Notes: generated by a model not told the origin, from the letters alone. 64,000 nt of DNA from Methylobacterium organophilum (GCF_022179465.1 NZ_BPQV01000002.1:434001-498000); one strand, 5' to 3'. Positions 49,703 through 59,877 are shown, counted from the first letter of the stretch. Numbers and translations are program-made.

Positions 49703-50545
49703 GTGACGCGCAGAGCCTTCGTGGTCGGCCATCCGATCGCCCATTCCCGCTCGCCGCTGATTCACGGCCACTGGCTCGCCGAGCTGGGTATCGACGGCAC
49801 CTACGAACGCATCGACGTGGCACCGGCCGACTTCCCGGACTTCGTGCGAAGCCTCGCCGCGAAAGGCTTCGCCGGCGGCAACGTCACCATCCCGCACAAA
49901 GAGGCCGCCTTCGCGCTCTGCGATACCCTCACCGAACGGGCGGACAAGATCGGCGCGGTCAATACCCTGATCGTCGACGCGGACGGGCGAATCAGGGGTG
50001 ACAACACGGATGCCGAGGGATTCGTGCGCCACGTCGAACAGAGCGTCGGCGCGGAACGGCTCGACGCCGTCGACCGGGCTCTGGTTCTCGGAGCGGGGGG
50101 CGCGGCTCGGGCGATCGTGGTCGGTCTGCGCGAGCGCGGCATACCCTGCGTTCTTGTCGCCAACCGCACCCTGGAGCGGGCGCAGAGCCTCGCGGCGATT
50201 GAGAAGGGGATCGAGGCTATCGCCTGGGACGATCTGCCCAAAGCGCTCGCGGCGACCCGGCTTCTCGTCAACACGACCTCGCTGGGAATGACCGGACATC
50301 CGCCCCTCGCCCTCGACCTGTCGACTCTCCCACCCGACGCCATCGTGTCGGATATCGTCTATGCGCCCCTCGACACCGATCTGCTGCTCGCCGGCCGTGC
50401 CCGCGGCCTCGCGACGGTCGACGGGCTCGGCATGCTGCTGCATCAGGCGGTGCCGGGTTTCGCGGCCTGGTTCGGCGTGAGACCCACCGTCACCGCGGCC
50501 CTGCGCGAGACGATCGTGGCCGATCTCACGGCGACACGTCGATGA
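49703..50545 (+). CDS. aroE: shikimate dehydrogenase
   Basis: A protein of 280 residues. Substrate domain GHPIAHSRSPLIHGHWL, GGNVTIPHKEAAF with the catalytic Lys, and NTLIVDADGRIRGDNTDAEGF. NADP domain ALVLGAGGAARAIVVGL and VANRTLERA. It reduces 3-dehydroshikimate in the aromatic amino acid pathway. GTG 49703 has GAGGACA 6 nt upstream. Its stop overlaps the coaE start by 4 bp. Confidence 0.94.
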   Translation: MTRRAFVVGHPIAHSRSPLIHGHWLAELGIDGTYERIDVAPADFPDFVRSLAAKGFAGGNVTIPHKEAAFALCDTLTERADKIGAVNTLIVDADGRIRGDNTDAEGFVRHVEQSVGAERLDAVDRALVLGAGGAARAIVVGLRERGIPCVLVANRTLERAQSLAAIEKGIEAIAWDDLPKALAATRLLVNTTSLGMTGHPPLALDLSTLPPDAIVSDIVYAPLDTDLLLAGRARGLATVDGLGMLLHQAVPGFAAWFGVRPTVTAALRETIVADLTATRR

Positions 50546-51177
50546 GCGCGGCCGGGCGCCCGACGATCCTCGGCCTGACCGGCTCGATCGGCATGGGCAA
50601 GTCGGCCACCGCCGCGATGTTCGCCGAGCACGGCGTGCCAGTACATGATGCCGATGCCGCCGTACACGCCCTCTACGCTCCCGGCGGCGCGGCCGTCGAC
50701 AAGATCGGCGCTCGCTTTCCCGGCACCCTCAATGCCGCAGGCGGCGTCGACCGCGCCAAGTTGCGCGCCCTCGTCCTCGACGATCCGGAGGCGATGCGCG
50801 ATCTCGAACAGCTGGTTCATCCCCTCGTGGCCGAACAGGAACGGGCCTTCCTTGCCCGCCACGCACAGGCGCCTCTGGTCGTTCTCGACATCCCCCTCCT
50901 GTTCGAGGGCGGGGCGGCGGCACGCTGCGACGCCGTCCTCGTGGTCACAGCGCCACCGGAAATCCAGCGCGAGCGGGTGCTCGCACGGCCCGGCATGACG
51001 GAGGAGGCTTTCACGCGTATCCTCGCCAAGCAGATGCCCGATGGGGAGAAGCGCGCCCGGGCCGATTACCTGCTCGACACGAGCCTTGGCTTCGCGGAGG
51101 CTGGAGCTCGGGTGGCCGAGATCATTGTGGATCTCACCCGAGGCCGGGCTGCCCAGCGGCCTGTTTCGGAGGGATGA
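50542..51177 (+). CDS. coaE: dephospho-CoA kinase
   Basis: A protein of 211 residues catalysing the last step of coenzyme A synthesis. P-loop LGLTGSIGMGKSATAAMF, then HDADAAVHALYAPGG and VVLDIPLLFEGGAAARCDAVLVVTAP. Overlapping ATGA with aroE indicates translational coupling. Confidence 0.94.
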   Translation: MSAAGRPTILGLTGSIGMGKSATAAMFAEHGVPVHDADAAVHALYAPGGAAVDKIGARFPGTLNAAGGVDRAKLRALVLDDPEAMRDLEQLVHPLVAEQERAFLARHAQAPLVVLDIPLLFEGGAAARCDAVLVVTAPPEIQRERVLARPGMTEEAFTRILAKQMPDGEKRARADYLLDTSLGFAEAGARVAEIIVDLTRGRAAQRPVSEG

Positions 51178-51206
51178 TCGGGCTAGACCCGCGAAACGGA
51201 AGACAG

Positions 51207-51935
51207 ATGCTGCGCGAGATCGTTCTGGACACCGAGACCACGGGCACCGACGCCCGCGGCGGCGACCGCATCATCGAGATCGGCGGCGTCGAGCTGATCA
51301 ACCACATCCAAACGGGACTCACCTTCCACGAGTACATCAACCCGCAGCGGCCGGTCTCTGAAGGCGCCTTCGCCGTGCACGGCCTGTCCGATGCCTTCCT
51401 CTCCGACAAGCCGGTCTTCGCAGATGTCGCCGAGAAGTTCGCCGCCTTCTGCGGCGATGCCCGCCTTGTGATCCACAACGCGGCCTTCGACGTCGGCTTC
51501 CTCAATGCCGAGTACCAGCGGCTCGGCCCTGCCGCTCCGCCACAGATCGTGCTCGAAGAGGTCGTCGACACGCTGATCATGGCCCGGCGCAAGCATCCGG
51601 GCGCCGCCAACAACCTCGACGCGCTCTGCAACCGCTACGGCATCGACACGACCCGCCGCACCAAGCACGGGGCGCTCCTCGACGCGCAGATCCTGGCGGA
51701 AGTCTATATCGAGCTGCTCGGTGGCAAGCAGACCCATCTCAGCCTGACGGTCGAGGAGGCGCCGCCGCCGATCGCCGAGATCGCGACCACGGCGGAGATT
51801 GTCGCGCTGCCTCAGATCGTCGCCCGCAGCCGCCTGACGGCGGAGGAACGCGAGCGCCATGCCGGCCTGCGCCGCAGTCTCGGCGCTCATGCGCTCTGGC
51901 TCGACTACATTGCGGACGAGGCGGCGGGCGCCTGA
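51207..51935 (+). CDS. dnaQ: DNA polymerase III epsilon subunit (3'-5' exonuclease)
   Basis: A protein of 242 residues. DEDDh exonuclease motifs are intact: Exo I VLDTETTGTDARGGDRIIEIG, Exo II VIHNAAFDVGFLNAE, Exo III KHGALLDAQILAEVYIELLGG. It proofreads replication errors in the polymerase III core. ATG 51207 has GGAAG 6 nt upstream and begins right at the first strand; ATG 51174, overlapping the coaE stop, is the alternative. Confidence 0.94.
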   Translation: MLREIVLDTETTGTDARGGDRIIEIGGVELINHIQTGLTFHEYINPQRPVSEGAFAVHGLSDAFLSDKPVFADVAEKFAAFCGDARLVIHNAAFDVGFLNAEYQRLGPAAPPQIVLEEVVDTLIMARRKHPGAANNLDALCNRYGIDTTRRTKHGALLDAQILAEVYIELLGGKQTHLSLTVEEAPPPIAEIATTAEIVALPQIVARSRLTAEERERHAGLRRSLGAHALWLDYIADEAAGA

Positions 51936-51960
51936 CCGGTACCGTCACCGCGTGACGCCC

Positions 51961-52818
51961 TCATACGGGCGTCACCGGCAGGTTATCGATGAGGCGGGTG
52001 TTCCCGAGATAGGCCGCCGCCAGAAGCCGCGCCGGCCGTGACGCCGTCGTGACGGACGCCAGCGTCTCGGCATCGCGCAGTTCAAGATATTGGGGCCGGA
52101 AACCCGCCGTCTCCAGCGCAGACAGGCCCTCGCACAGGAGTGGGCCGGCGGCGGCGGCCGCACCGAGGCGGCCGGCAAGATCGGCCATCACCCGGTGCAG
52201 TTCCGGCGCCTTGGCGCGCTCCTCCGGGCTCAGGTAGCGGTTGCGGGAGGACAGGGCGAGCCCATCCGGCTCACGCAGGGTCGGTACGCCACGGATGTCG
52301 AAGGGCATGTCGAGGTCGTGCACCATGCGCTGGATGACCTTGAGCTGCTGGAAATCCTTCTCTCCGAACAGCGCGATATCGGGCTGGACCTGATGGAGGA
52401 GCTTCGTCACCACGGTGGCGACGCCGGAAAAGTGGCCGGGGCGCAGGTCGCCGCAGAGTCCCCCGCTCGGACCGCCGACTTCGATGCGGGTCGCGAAGCC
52501 CTCCGGATACATGATCTCGACGCCGGGCAGCCAAGCGAGATCGGCCTGCGCCTCCCGAAGCAGGGCGAGATCGGCCTCGAGCACCCGCGGATAGCGCGAG
52601 AAATCCTCGTTCGGCCCAAACTGGGTCGGGTTCACGAAGATGCTCACGACGACGCGCTGCCCGACCCGTTTCGCCTCCTCGACGAGGCTCAGATGGCCGG
52701 CATGCAGGGCCCCCATGGTCGGCACCAGCACGATTGTCTCGCCGGCCGCCCGCCAGCGGCCGGTGGCCTCCCGCAGGGCCTCGATGCTCCCGACCCGGAG
52801 GAGGGATTGATCCGACAT
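51961..52818 (-). CDS. panC: pantothenate synthetase
   Basis: A protein of 285 residues joining pantoate and beta-alanine with ATP. Motifs: LVPTMGALHAGHLSLVEEAK, VVVSIFVNPTQFGPNEDFSRYPR, LCGDLRPGHFSGVATVVTKLLHQVQPDIALFGEKDFQQL and the KMSK-like SSRNRYLSPEER. ATG 52818 is set by family alignment; the frame continues to 53253. It converges on dnaQ; panB is not adjacent. Confidence 0.94.
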   Translation of the reverse strand: MSDQSLLRVGSIEALREATGRWRAAGETIVLVPTMGALHAGHLSLVEEAKRVGQRVVVSIFVNPTQFGPNEDFSRYPRVLEADLALLREAQADLAWLPGVEIMYPEGFATRIEVGGPSGGLCGDLRPGHFSGVATVVTKLLHQVQPDIALFGEKDFQQLKVIQRMVHDLDMPFDIRGVPTLREPDGLALSSRNRYLSPEERAKAPELHRVMADLAGRLGAAAAAGPLLCEGLSALETAGFRPQYLELRDAETLASVTTASRPARLLAAAYLGNTRLIDNLPVTPV

Positions 52819-52925
52819 CGCAACACGACCTTCGCCAGCACGCCTCTCGGCCGCCTCATAGCGGATCCCGCCGATAGCGCCACGGGAGAAGCCGCATGTC
52901 GGGATCCCGCGCCAGAGCGGAAAGG

Positions 52926-53261
52926 TCAGGGGCAGTAGCGTAGCGGCCGGCCGAAGGGATCGTCGCGGCCAAGGGGCGGCCTGAAGCCGTAATAGCTCGG
53001 CTTGCCGAGGCCGTAGGGCGAGCCGACGTAGCTCGGATCGTCCGGCGCGTCGGTGGGCACGGGCGCACGCCGCGGCGCGCAGCCGACCACCCTCTGCGGC
53101 CCTGCCGGCACACCCGTCACCACCCCGTCCCCGTCGCTGCGGGGGAAGAAACGCGCCGAAGGGGGAGGGGCGGGATAAGGCTCGTACAGATCCGCGGCCG
53201 AGGCCGGGAGACCGGCCGCGCCGAGACAGAGGAAGGCCGCGAGGCCACGCCACCGAGCCAT
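52926..53261 (-). CDS. secreted Pro/Tyr-rich protein of unknown function
   Basis: A protein of 111 residues. ATG 53261 has GGAGAGG 3 nt upstream and begins a signal peptide (MARWRGLAAFLCLGAAGLPASAA). The mature part is Pro/Tyr/Gly-rich (DLYEPYPAPPPSARFFP, YVGSPYGLGKPSYYGFRPPLG) with two Cys. It is like small cell-envelope proteins common in Rhizobiales. No function assigned. Confidence 0.65.
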   Translation of the reverse strand: MARWRGLAAFLCLGAAGLPASAADLYEPYPAPPPSARFFPRSDGDGVVTGVPAGPQRVVGCAPRRAPVPTDAPDDPSYVGSPYGLGKPSYYGFRPPLGRDDPFGRPLRYCP

Positions 53262-53326
53262 CGCCCTCTCCGCAGACAGAGCCGGACGATGGCGCAGCAT
53301 GGTAAACGGCCGGTTAGCGCCGCGGC

Positions 53327-54838
53327 TCAGCCGAAATGCAGCCCGAGCACTTCGCGGACGCGATCGACCATCTCGGCCACTGGCACGGAGAACTGCGCCG
53401 GCCGGGCAGCCTTCCACTCGGCGTTGCTGGCGATGGACTCGGCCGCCTTGGCGCCCTCGATCAGGTCCTTGATCTGGACCTCGCCGGCCTCGCGCTCGTT
53501 CGAGCCCTGGATGATCGCCACTGGCGCCCCGCGACGGTCGGCATATTTCATCTGTGCTTTCATGCCCGAGGCGCCGAGATAGAGCTCCGAGCGGATGCCG
53601 GCCGCACGCAAAGCCGCGACCAGGGCCTGATACTCGGCGATATTCTCCCGATCCAGGACCAGCACGACCACAGGGCCGGCCTTGGCAGCGCCAGCGAGCA
53701 ACGGGCTCTTCACGAGCTGCAGCGCCGAGAACAGGCGGGAGACGCCGATGGAGAAGCCGGTTGCTGGCACGGGCTCGGACCGGAAGCGGCCGACGAGGCC
53801 ATCGTAACGGCCGCCGCCTGCTACGGAGCCGAAGCGTACCACCTGTCCCTCCTCGTTGGTCACGGGGAAGGTCAACTCCGCCTCGTAGACGGGACCGGTA
53901 TAGTATTCGAGGCCGCGCACCACGCTCGGATCGGCACGGACCCGGTCGGGCCCGTAGCCGGCAGCCGCGCAGAGGCGCAGGATCGCATGCAGCTCGGCGA
54001 TGCCCTCGCGACCGGTCTCGGAGCTGCCGACCACGTCGTGCCAGGCGCCGAAGAAGCTCTCCCAGAAAGCCATGCGGTCGCCGTCCTGGGTGGGCGAGGC
54101 CTGGAAGGCGACATAGGCGAGGATGCGCTCGATCGCGTCCTCGGCCAAGCCGGCGCCCTTGGTGAAGTCGCCGCTCTCGTCCTTGCGGCCGGCGCCAAGG
54201 AGAAGCCTCACGCCATCCGGGCCGAGACGGTCGAGCTTGTCGATGGCGCGTAACACCGTAAGCCGTTGACCCGCCTTGTCGGCTCCGGAGAGGCCACAGG
54301 CCTCCATCACCCCATCCAAAACCTTCCGATTATTAACCCGCACCACGTACTGGCCGGCGAGGCCGAGACGGTCGAGGGTATCGGCCATCAACATGCAGAC
54401 TTCCGCATCCGCAGCCACGGAACCGGCACCCACGATGTCCGCGTCGAACTGCATGAACTGACGGAAGCGGCCCGGCCCCGGCTTCTCGTTGCGGAACACG
54501 TAGCCCGCGCGGAAGCTGCGATAGGGCTTCGGGATCACATCGAAATGCTCCGCGACATGCCGGGCGAGTGGCGCCGTAAGGTCGTACCGCAGCGATAACC
54601 AGGATTCGTCGTCGTCCTGGAACGAGAAGACTCCCTCGTTTGGACGGTCGAGGTCGGGCAGGAATTTTCCGAGCGACTCCGTGTACTCGATGAAGGGCGT
54701 CTCCAGCGCCTCGAACCCGTAGAGCTCGAAGGTCGCGCGGATCGTCTCCAGCATGCGGCCCTGGGCGGCGATCTCCGCCGCACCGCGGTCGACAAAACCA
54801 CGCGGGAGGCGGGCTTTCAGGGTCTCGGCCTTGGCCAT
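53327..54838 (-). CDS. hisS: histidyl-tRNA synthetase
   Basis: A class II synthetase of 503 residues. Motif 1 region [30 protein letters not shown], motif 2 [32 protein letters not shown], the His-specific block [16 protein letters not shown] and motif 3 [12 protein letters not shown], then an anticodon-binding domain (about 405-500). It is longer than the E. coli enzyme (424), as in the form used by many Rhizobiales. Confidence 0.94.
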   Translation of the reverse strand: MAKAETLKARLPRGFVDRGAAEIAAQGRMLETIRATFELYGFEALETPFIEYTESLGKFLPDLDRPNEGVFSFQDDDESWLSLRYDLTAPLARHVAEHFDVIPKPYRSFRAGYVFRNEKPGPGRFRQFMQFDADIVGAGSVAADAEVCMLMADTLDRLGLAGQYVVRVNNRKVLDGVMEACGLSGADKAGQRLTVLRAIDKLDRLGPDGVRLLLGAGRKDESGDFTKGAGLAEDAIERILAYVAFQASPTQDGDRMAFWESFFGAWHDVVGSSETGREGIAELHAILRLCAAAGYGPDRVRADPSVVRGLEYYTGPVYEAELTFPVTNEEGQVVRFGSVAGGGRYDGLVGRFRSEPVPATGFSIGVSRLFSALQLVKSPLLAGAAKAGPVVVLVLDRENIAEYQALVAALRAAGIRSELYLGASGMKAQMKYADRRGAPVAIIQGSNEREAGEVQIKDLIEGAKAAESIASNAEWKAARPAQFSVPVAEMVDRVREVLGLHFG

Positions 54839-54933
54839 TTCAGGCTTTCAGAACAGGGGGCAACGTCGTTCGGCTCTATCGCAGGCGCGCGGCGGGCGGC
54901 AAGCGCCCTCGGGATTCACCGGGTTCGCACAGG

Positions 54934-56169
54934 TCACGCCCGCTGCTCCGCACCTGCCCGACGCCGTGCCCGGCGACGCTCCCGCGCACTCTCTTCCGTC
55001 GTCGCGCTGAGCCAGAACACCAGCACCAAAGCTGCGACACCCGCCACCCCGAGGGCGAGGAAGGCGGCTTCCCAACCGAACCACGCCTGAACCAGGCCGC
55101 CGAACCCCGCAGAGACAGCGCCACCGACACCCTGCACGGCGTTGATCGAACCGAAAGCGGTCTGCGTACGTCCCGACCCCCAGGTCAGGTCGGCCACCAC
55201 GACCGGTACCGCCACGCCGATGATGCCGGAGGCGACGCCGTCCAGCACCTCGGCGGCGATGAGCCAAGCCGGATCGTCGATGAAGGCGGAGAGAGCCGCC
55301 CGCAGGGGCAAGGCGAAGCAGGCGGCGATCAGGAGCTGACGCCGCCCACGCCGATCCGCGAGCGAGCCCGCGAAATAAGCGACCGGGATCATCACCCCCT
55401 GAGCAATCATCACATAAGCTGCCGTCCAGCCCGTGGCACTGAAGCCCGTCGCCACGAGCTTCTGCCCGAGGAGGGACAGCATACCCCCATTGCCGAGCTG
55501 GAACAGAGCAAGGGCGATCGCCAGCACGAGCAGGCGGCGGTTCGCCAAGACACTGAGGATCGAGGAGCGCTCGGGATCCTGCTGGTCCTCCTCCTTCCAA
55601 CCCACTGCCCTACGCTTGTTCCAGCAGCGAGCCGGCGTCGCGATCGTGGCAAGGATCGCCGCGACGGCCATCGCGCCGAGCACCCAGAATGCGATGGAAG
55701 GTCCGAGGCGAACGGTCCCGAGCCCGACGGCCGCGGCCGCAGCAAGGATGCCGAGATGGTTGAAAGCCTGATTGCGACCCTGCTGCCGGGGAAAGGCGTC
55801 CTTGCCGACCATGCCGAGGGTGAGCGCCGTGACGGCCGGCAAAAGCAGCGTGCCTCCCGCCGCCGCGATCATCTGCGCGGCGAACACGGCCGCAAAGCCC
55901 CGGGCGGGGAGAAGCAACAACGTTCCCGCAAGAATCGCGACGCAGGCGACGATGATGAGGAGGCGCGGCCGCCCGAGCCTGTCGACCAGCGCTCCGAACG
56001 GGCCGCTGAGGAGCAGCGCCCCGATGCCGGAGAGCATGGTGACCAATCCGACCCGAGAAGGGCTCCAATCGCCGAGCTGCGCGAGCCAAGTCCCGAGAAA
56101 GGGCCCCAATCCACCCTGGATGTCGCCGATGAAGACGTTGATCAGGGCGAGATGAGTCGCGGGCGCCAT
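54934..56169 (-). CDS. MFS transporter
   Basis: A protein of 411 residues with twelve predicted membrane helices and the MFS loop GPFGALVDRLGRPRLL between helices 2 and 3, repeated as AGSLADRRGRRQLLIAA in the second half. Substrate unknown, probably drug or metabolite efflux. It is 95 bp upstream of hisS on the same strand. Confidence 0.85.
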   Translation of the reverse strand: MAPATHLALINVFIGDIQGGLGPFLGTWLAQLGDWSPSRVGLVTMLSGIGALLLSGPFGALVDRLGRPRLLIIVACVAILAGTLLLLPARGFAAVFAAQMIAAAGGTLLLPAVTALTLGMVGKDAFPRQQGRNQAFNHLGILAAAAAVGLGTVRLGPSIAFWVLGAMAVAAILATIATPARCWNKRRAVGWKEEDQQDPERSSILSVLANRRLLVLAIALALFQLGNGGMLSLLGQKLVATGFSATGWTAAYVMIAQGVMIPVAYFAGSLADRRGRRQLLIAACFALPLRAALSAFIDDPAWLIAAEVLDGVASGIIGVAVPVVVADLTWGSGRTQTAFGSINAVQGVGGAVSAGFGGLVQAWFGWEAAFLALGVAGVAALVLVFWLSATTEESARERRRARRRAGAEQRA

Positions 56170-56294
56170 GCGTTTCCGTCATTGCCGCGCGCATGCCGGG
56201 CCAAGCCGGCCGGCTGCAAAGGCAGCTCTGACCGTTCGGCCAAGAGGATAGGCGGGCGGGAAGTTCCGGAGCGGTTGTCCGGACGGGAAAGACG

Positions 56295-56327
56295 GAGACC
56301 CTCCGCGGGCGCGCCGCGGAGGGTCTC
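56295..56327 (-). terminator. terminator hairpin after secB
   Basis: A perfect 14-bp stem GAGACCCTCCGCGG/CCGCGGAGGGTCTC with a 5-nt loop, 29 bp past the secB stop on its strand, then a modest T-rich run (GTCTTTCCC). Confidence 0.65.
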
Positions 56328-56355
56328 GACGATAAAAGCGAACCTACGAACTGGA

Positions 56356-56868
56356 TCAGGAAGCCAGCGGCGCGCCGGGCTGACCACCGGCCTGCTGAGC
56401 TTCCATCATCTTCTGGCGGTACAGGCTCACGAAATCGATCGGGTCGATGTACAGGGGCGGGAAGCCACCGTTGCGCACGGCCTCGGCCACGATCTGGCGA
56501 GCGAAGGGGAAGAGCAGACGCGGGCACTCGATCATCACCGCCGGATGGATCTGGTCCTGCGGGATGTTCCGCATGCGGAAGATGCCGGCATACTTCAGCT
56601 CGAAGGCGAAGAGCACATCGTTGTTGATCTTCGCGTTGCCCTCAAGGGTCAGCTCGACCTCGAAGTCGGCCTCGGCGATCTGCTGCGCGTTGACGTTGAC
56701 CTGAATGTTGATCTGCGGGCTCGCCTCCTGCGGCTGCAGGGAGCGCGGCGCGTTCGGGTTCTCGAACGAGAGGTCCTTCGCGTACTGAGCCAACGCGTTG
56801 ATCGCGGGGGCGAGATCCCCGCCCTGCGCCGCCGCGCCGTTGCCGTTCGGAGCCGGGTTGTCGGCCAT
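56356..56868 (-). CDS. secB: SecB export chaperone
   Basis: A protein of 170 residues that binds unfolded preproteins and passes them to SecA. Characteristic segments: [88 protein letters not shown] 56868 is chosen; the frame runs to 57051. It is divergent from the tim44-like gene. Confidence 0.95.
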   Translation of the reverse strand: MADNPAPNGNGAAAQGGDLAPAINALAQYAKDLSFENPNAPRSLQPQEASPQINIQVNVNAQQIAEADFEVELTLEGNAKINNDVLFAFELKYAGIFRMRNIPQDQIHPAVMIECPRLLFPFARQIVAEAVRNGGFPPLYIDPIDFVSLYRQKMMEAQQAGGQPGAPLAS

Positions 56869-57262
56869 GGCGTTTGTCCTCTCTATCGAAAACACGTCTT
56901 GCGCAGGTCCGACCGTCCGGCCCACACTCGTCCGATGATGGGTTGGGAACGGGTCTCGACGGACAACCGCCCTCGACGGCCGTGCCGCTATCACGCCCGT
57001 TTGCGACGAACAAGCGCAGCGCCCCGCGGAGAAGGGCTCACGTTTCCTCACAAAGCTGTCCCGGCAAGCGCGAACCCGCCTGGATCCCGCTCGCGGAGCA
57101 CACCATATCGATTCCGGTCTCGTGCCGAGGACGTCGGACTGCTATGCGGCTCGTTCTTTGCGCCCGGAGCCCCTGCCGGATAACGGGCGGCCGAGGGGGT
57201 TTTCGTCGAGGCGCCCCGGAGACCGCCGCGTTGGCCAACGCGCGACACGATTTGGATCGGTG

Positions 57263-57979
57263 ATGCAGGATTCCTTCGACGTTACGACCCTGATCTTCCT
57301 GGCCCTGGCCGTCTTCGTCATCTGGCGGCTGCGTTCGGTGCTGGGGCAGAAGACCGGCGCCGAGCGCTCGCCGTTCCGCCCGATCGAGCGCAATCGCACG
57401 GAGCCGCAAGCGGGCCGGAACGAGGGCGACAATGTCGTGCGTCTGCCTGGGGCCGACCGTGTGCAGCCGGCAGCCGCCCCGGCGACAGAGACGCGCGATT
57501 GGCGCGGGATCGCCGAGCCGGGCTCGGCGGTCGCGCGCGGACTCGAACTCGCCGTGCAGGCCGAGCCCGGCTTCGATCCCCGCGCCTTCCTCGAGGGGGC
57601 GAAGAGCGCCTACGAGACCATCGTGATCGCCTTCGCGAAGGGTGACCGGAAGACCCTGCGCTCGCTTCTCTCCCGAGAGGTCGGAGAGGGCTTCGAGAGG
57701 GCCATCGCCGAGCGCGAGAAGCGGCGCGAGACCGTCGAGACCACCTTCGTCTCGATCGACAAGGCCGAGATCGTGGCCGTGGACGTGCGCAACCGTGTCG
57801 CACAGATCACGGTCCGCTTCCTGTCGAACCTCATCACCGCGACCCGCGATGCGGACGGCAAGGTCGTGGATGGCAGCCCGGAGACCGTGGTCGAAGTCCC
57901 CGACGTTTGGACCTTCGCCCGTACTCTCGGCAGCCGGGATCCGAACTGGCAGCTCGTGGCGACCGAGGCCGGCAACTGA
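57263..57979 (+). CDS. Tim44-domain membrane protein
   Basis: A protein of 238 residues. One N-terminal membrane helix (TTLIFLALAVFVIWRLRSVLG), a charged linker, and a C-terminal Tim44/MRPL45 domain (about 100-235: FDPRAFLEGAKSAYETIVIAFAKGDRKTLRSLLSREV...WTFARTLGSRDPNWQLVATE). It is the bacterial relative of the mitochondrial import motor subunit; in Alphaproteobacteria it is an inner-membrane protein of unclear role. ATG 57263 or the GTG just before. It starts the tim44-mltA-smr operon. Confidence 0.9.
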   Translation: MQDSFDVTTLIFLALAVFVIWRLRSVLGQKTGAERSPFRPIERNRTEPQAGRNEGDNVVRLPGADRVQPAAAPATETRDWRGIAEPGSAVARGLELAVQAEPGFDPRAFLEGAKSAYETIVIAFAKGDRKTLRSLLSREVGEGFERAIAEREKRRETVETTFVSIDKAEIVAVDVRNRVAQITVRFLSNLITATRDADGKVVDGSPETVVEVPDVWTFARTLGSRDPNWQLVATEAGN

Positions 57980-57991
57980 CCTGCCCGGGCG

Positions 57992-59188
57992 ATGGCGCGC
58001 CTTGCACGATATAGGTTCGCTTTCGCCGCGGCCGTCTGCGCCCAGGCCGGGTTGGCCGTGGCCGACGACACGGTCAAGGTCGGCGGTGCGCTTCTCGAAC
58101 CGGTGCGTCTCGGGAGCCTTCCCGGCTTCCACAACGATGATCTCAGGGCCGCTCTCGACACCTTTCGGCGGGGCTGCGCAACCCGCCAGGCGGTTCCGGC
58201 CCAACCGGATGCTGCGGGGGATACGGACGATCTCGAAGCCGCCTGCGCGGCCTCGAACGGGATCACCTTCGAGAAGGCCAGCGACTTCTTCGAGCAGAAC
58301 TTCAACGCCTATCGCATCCTGCGCCCTGACCGTTCGGGAAACGAGATCCGCCGGGGCTTCCTGACCGGTTACTTCGAGCCCGAACTGATCGGCTCCCTTG
58401 TCGAGGCACCCGGCTTCACGACCCCAGCCCTGGCACGCCCCGACGATCTTGTCAGCTTTGAACCGGGGCAGAGTGCGCCCGGCCTGGATCCCGAACTGCG
58501 CGCGGCACGTCGGATCGGTGAGGGTTTCGTGCCGTTCCCCACGCGCGCCGAGATCGAGGATGGGGTTCTGGGAAACGGCACCCGGCCCGTCCTATGGCTA
58601 CGCGATGCGGTCGACCTTTTCGTCCTGCAGGTGCAGGGCTCGGGACGGGTTCGCCTGCCTGATGGCCGCATCGTGCGCCTGACCTATGACGGCAAGAACG
58701 GACGCCCCTATACCTCGATCGGGAAGCTGATCGTGCAGGAGGGCCACCTTCCTCTTGAGGGACTGACGCTCCCGCGTTGGACAGGCTGGCTGCGGGCGCA
58801 TCCGCAAGAGGCGCGGCGTCTGATGCGTGCCAATGCGTCCTATGTCTTCTTCCGCCTGGAAGACATCGCAGATCCGCGGCTCGGGCCGCCGGGCGCGGCC
58901 AAGGCGCCGCTCACACCGGGTCGCAGCCTTGCGGTGGATGGGGGGATTTGGCGGTATGGGTTGCCGTTCTGGCTGGAGGGGCGTCTGCCGGGGGGCACGG
59001 CGGACGGCCGGATGGTGATCGCGCAGGATACCGGAAGCGCGATTATTGGCCCGGCACGGGGCGATCTCTTCGTCGGCACCGGCGAGGCGGCGGGAATCGC
59101 CGCCGGAAACTTGCGCGATGCTGTGGGCTTCGTCGTTCTGCTTCCCAAGCACATCGGCAAGACTGGGACGGCGGACGCCGCGCGATGA
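57992..59188 (+). CDS. mltA: membrane-bound lytic murein transglycosylase A
   Basis: A protein of 398 residues with an N-terminal signal (FAFAAAVCAQAGLAVA). It has the MltA double-psi barrel and 3D domains: LTGYFEPELIGS, FVLQVQGSGRVRLPDGRIVRLTYDGKNGRPYTSIG and, at the end, AQDTGSAIIGPARGDLFVGTGEAAGIAAGNL with the catalytic Asp of the DTG segment. It cleaves peptidoglycan glycan strands, leaving 1,6-anhydro ends. It is 12 bp after the Tim44-type gene and overlaps smr by 4 bp. Confidence 0.93.
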   Translation: MARLARYRFAFAAAVCAQAGLAVADDTVKVGGALLEPVRLGSLPGFHNDDLRAALDTFRRGCATRQAVPAQPDAAGDTDDLEAACAASNGITFEKASDFFEQNFNAYRILRPDRSGNEIRRGFLTGYFEPELIGSLVEAPGFTTPALARPDDLVSFEPGQSAPGLDPELRAARRIGEGFVPFPTRAEIEDGVLGNGTRPVLWLRDAVDLFVLQVQGSGRVRLPDGRIVRLTYDGKNGRPYTSIGKLIVQEGHLPLEGLTLPRWTGWLRAHPQEARRLMRANASYVFFRLEDIADPRLGPPGAAKAPLTPGRSLAVDGGIWRYGLPFWLEGRLPGGTADGRMVIAQDTGSAIIGPARGDLFVGTGEAAGIAAGNLRDAVGFVVLLPKHIGKTGTADAAR

Positions 59189-59877
59189 GGAAGCCCCGCC
59201 GGCCCCGGACGCTCACGGAGGGTGAGGCGCGTCTCTGGGGGGAGATCGCCAAGCTGATCACCCCGCTGCGCGGGCGCGCGAAACGCGGCCCGACGACGGC
59301 TGCGCCTGAAAAAGCCTCACAGCAAACCATTGAAAAAGAAAAGGTTTCCCGGCCATCCGAGCACCCGGCTCCCCCGCGGCCGAAGCCGGTCGCAGCGGCC
59401 CCGAAGCCCGCGCCCGTGCTGCCCGCGGCGCGCCCGGGGCAGCGCCCGCTCAAGCTCGGCGACCTCCATCCCAGCGTCGCGGTGCCGAAGCCGAGCCCCC
59501 CTGCGGTGGCGGCAGCGAAGCCGACGCGGACCGCCCCCTCCGGCCTGGAGCGGCGGGAGCATCGCGGCCTGAAGCGCGGCCTGCTGCCGATCGAGGCGCG
59601 CATCGACCTGCACGGCCTCTACCAGGCGGAGGCGCATGCGGCCCTGGTCGGCTTCCTGATGCGCGCGCGCGCGGCCGGCCATGCCCGCGTCCTCGTCGTC
59701 ACGGGCAAGGGCGGGGAGGGCGCCCGCGATCCCTTCTCCGAGCGGGGCGTGCTGCGCCGGAGCGTGCCGCACTGGTTGCGCGGGCCGGACCTGCAGAGCG
59801 TCGTCGTCGGCTTCGAGGAGGCGGCCCGGCATCACGGCGGTGCGGGAGCCCTCTACGTGAGACTGCGACGCCGCTGA
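59185..59877 (+). CDS. Smr-domain protein
   Basis: A protein of 230 residues. N-terminal helix with DUF-like LTEGEARLWGEIAKLITPLRG, a Pro/Ala/Lys-rich linker (about 30-115), and a C-terminal Smr domain (about 140-228) with DLHGLYQAEAHAALVGFL, VLVVTGKGG and GALYVRLRR. Smr domains cleave or nick nucleic acids, in some species collided mRNAs. Its ATG overlaps the mltA stop (ATGA), so the two are coupled. Confidence 0.9.
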   Translation: MRKPRRPRTLTEGEARLWGEIAKLITPLRGRAKRGPTTAAPEKASQQTIEKEKVSRPSEHPAPPRPKPVAAAPKPAPVLPAARPGQRPLKLGDLHPSVAVPKPSPPAVAAAKPTRTAPSGLERREHRGLKRGLLPIEARIDLHGLYQAEAHAALVGFLMRARAAGHARVLVVTGKGGEGARDPFSERGVLRRSVPHWLRGPDLQSVVVGFEEAARHHGGAGALYVRLRRR

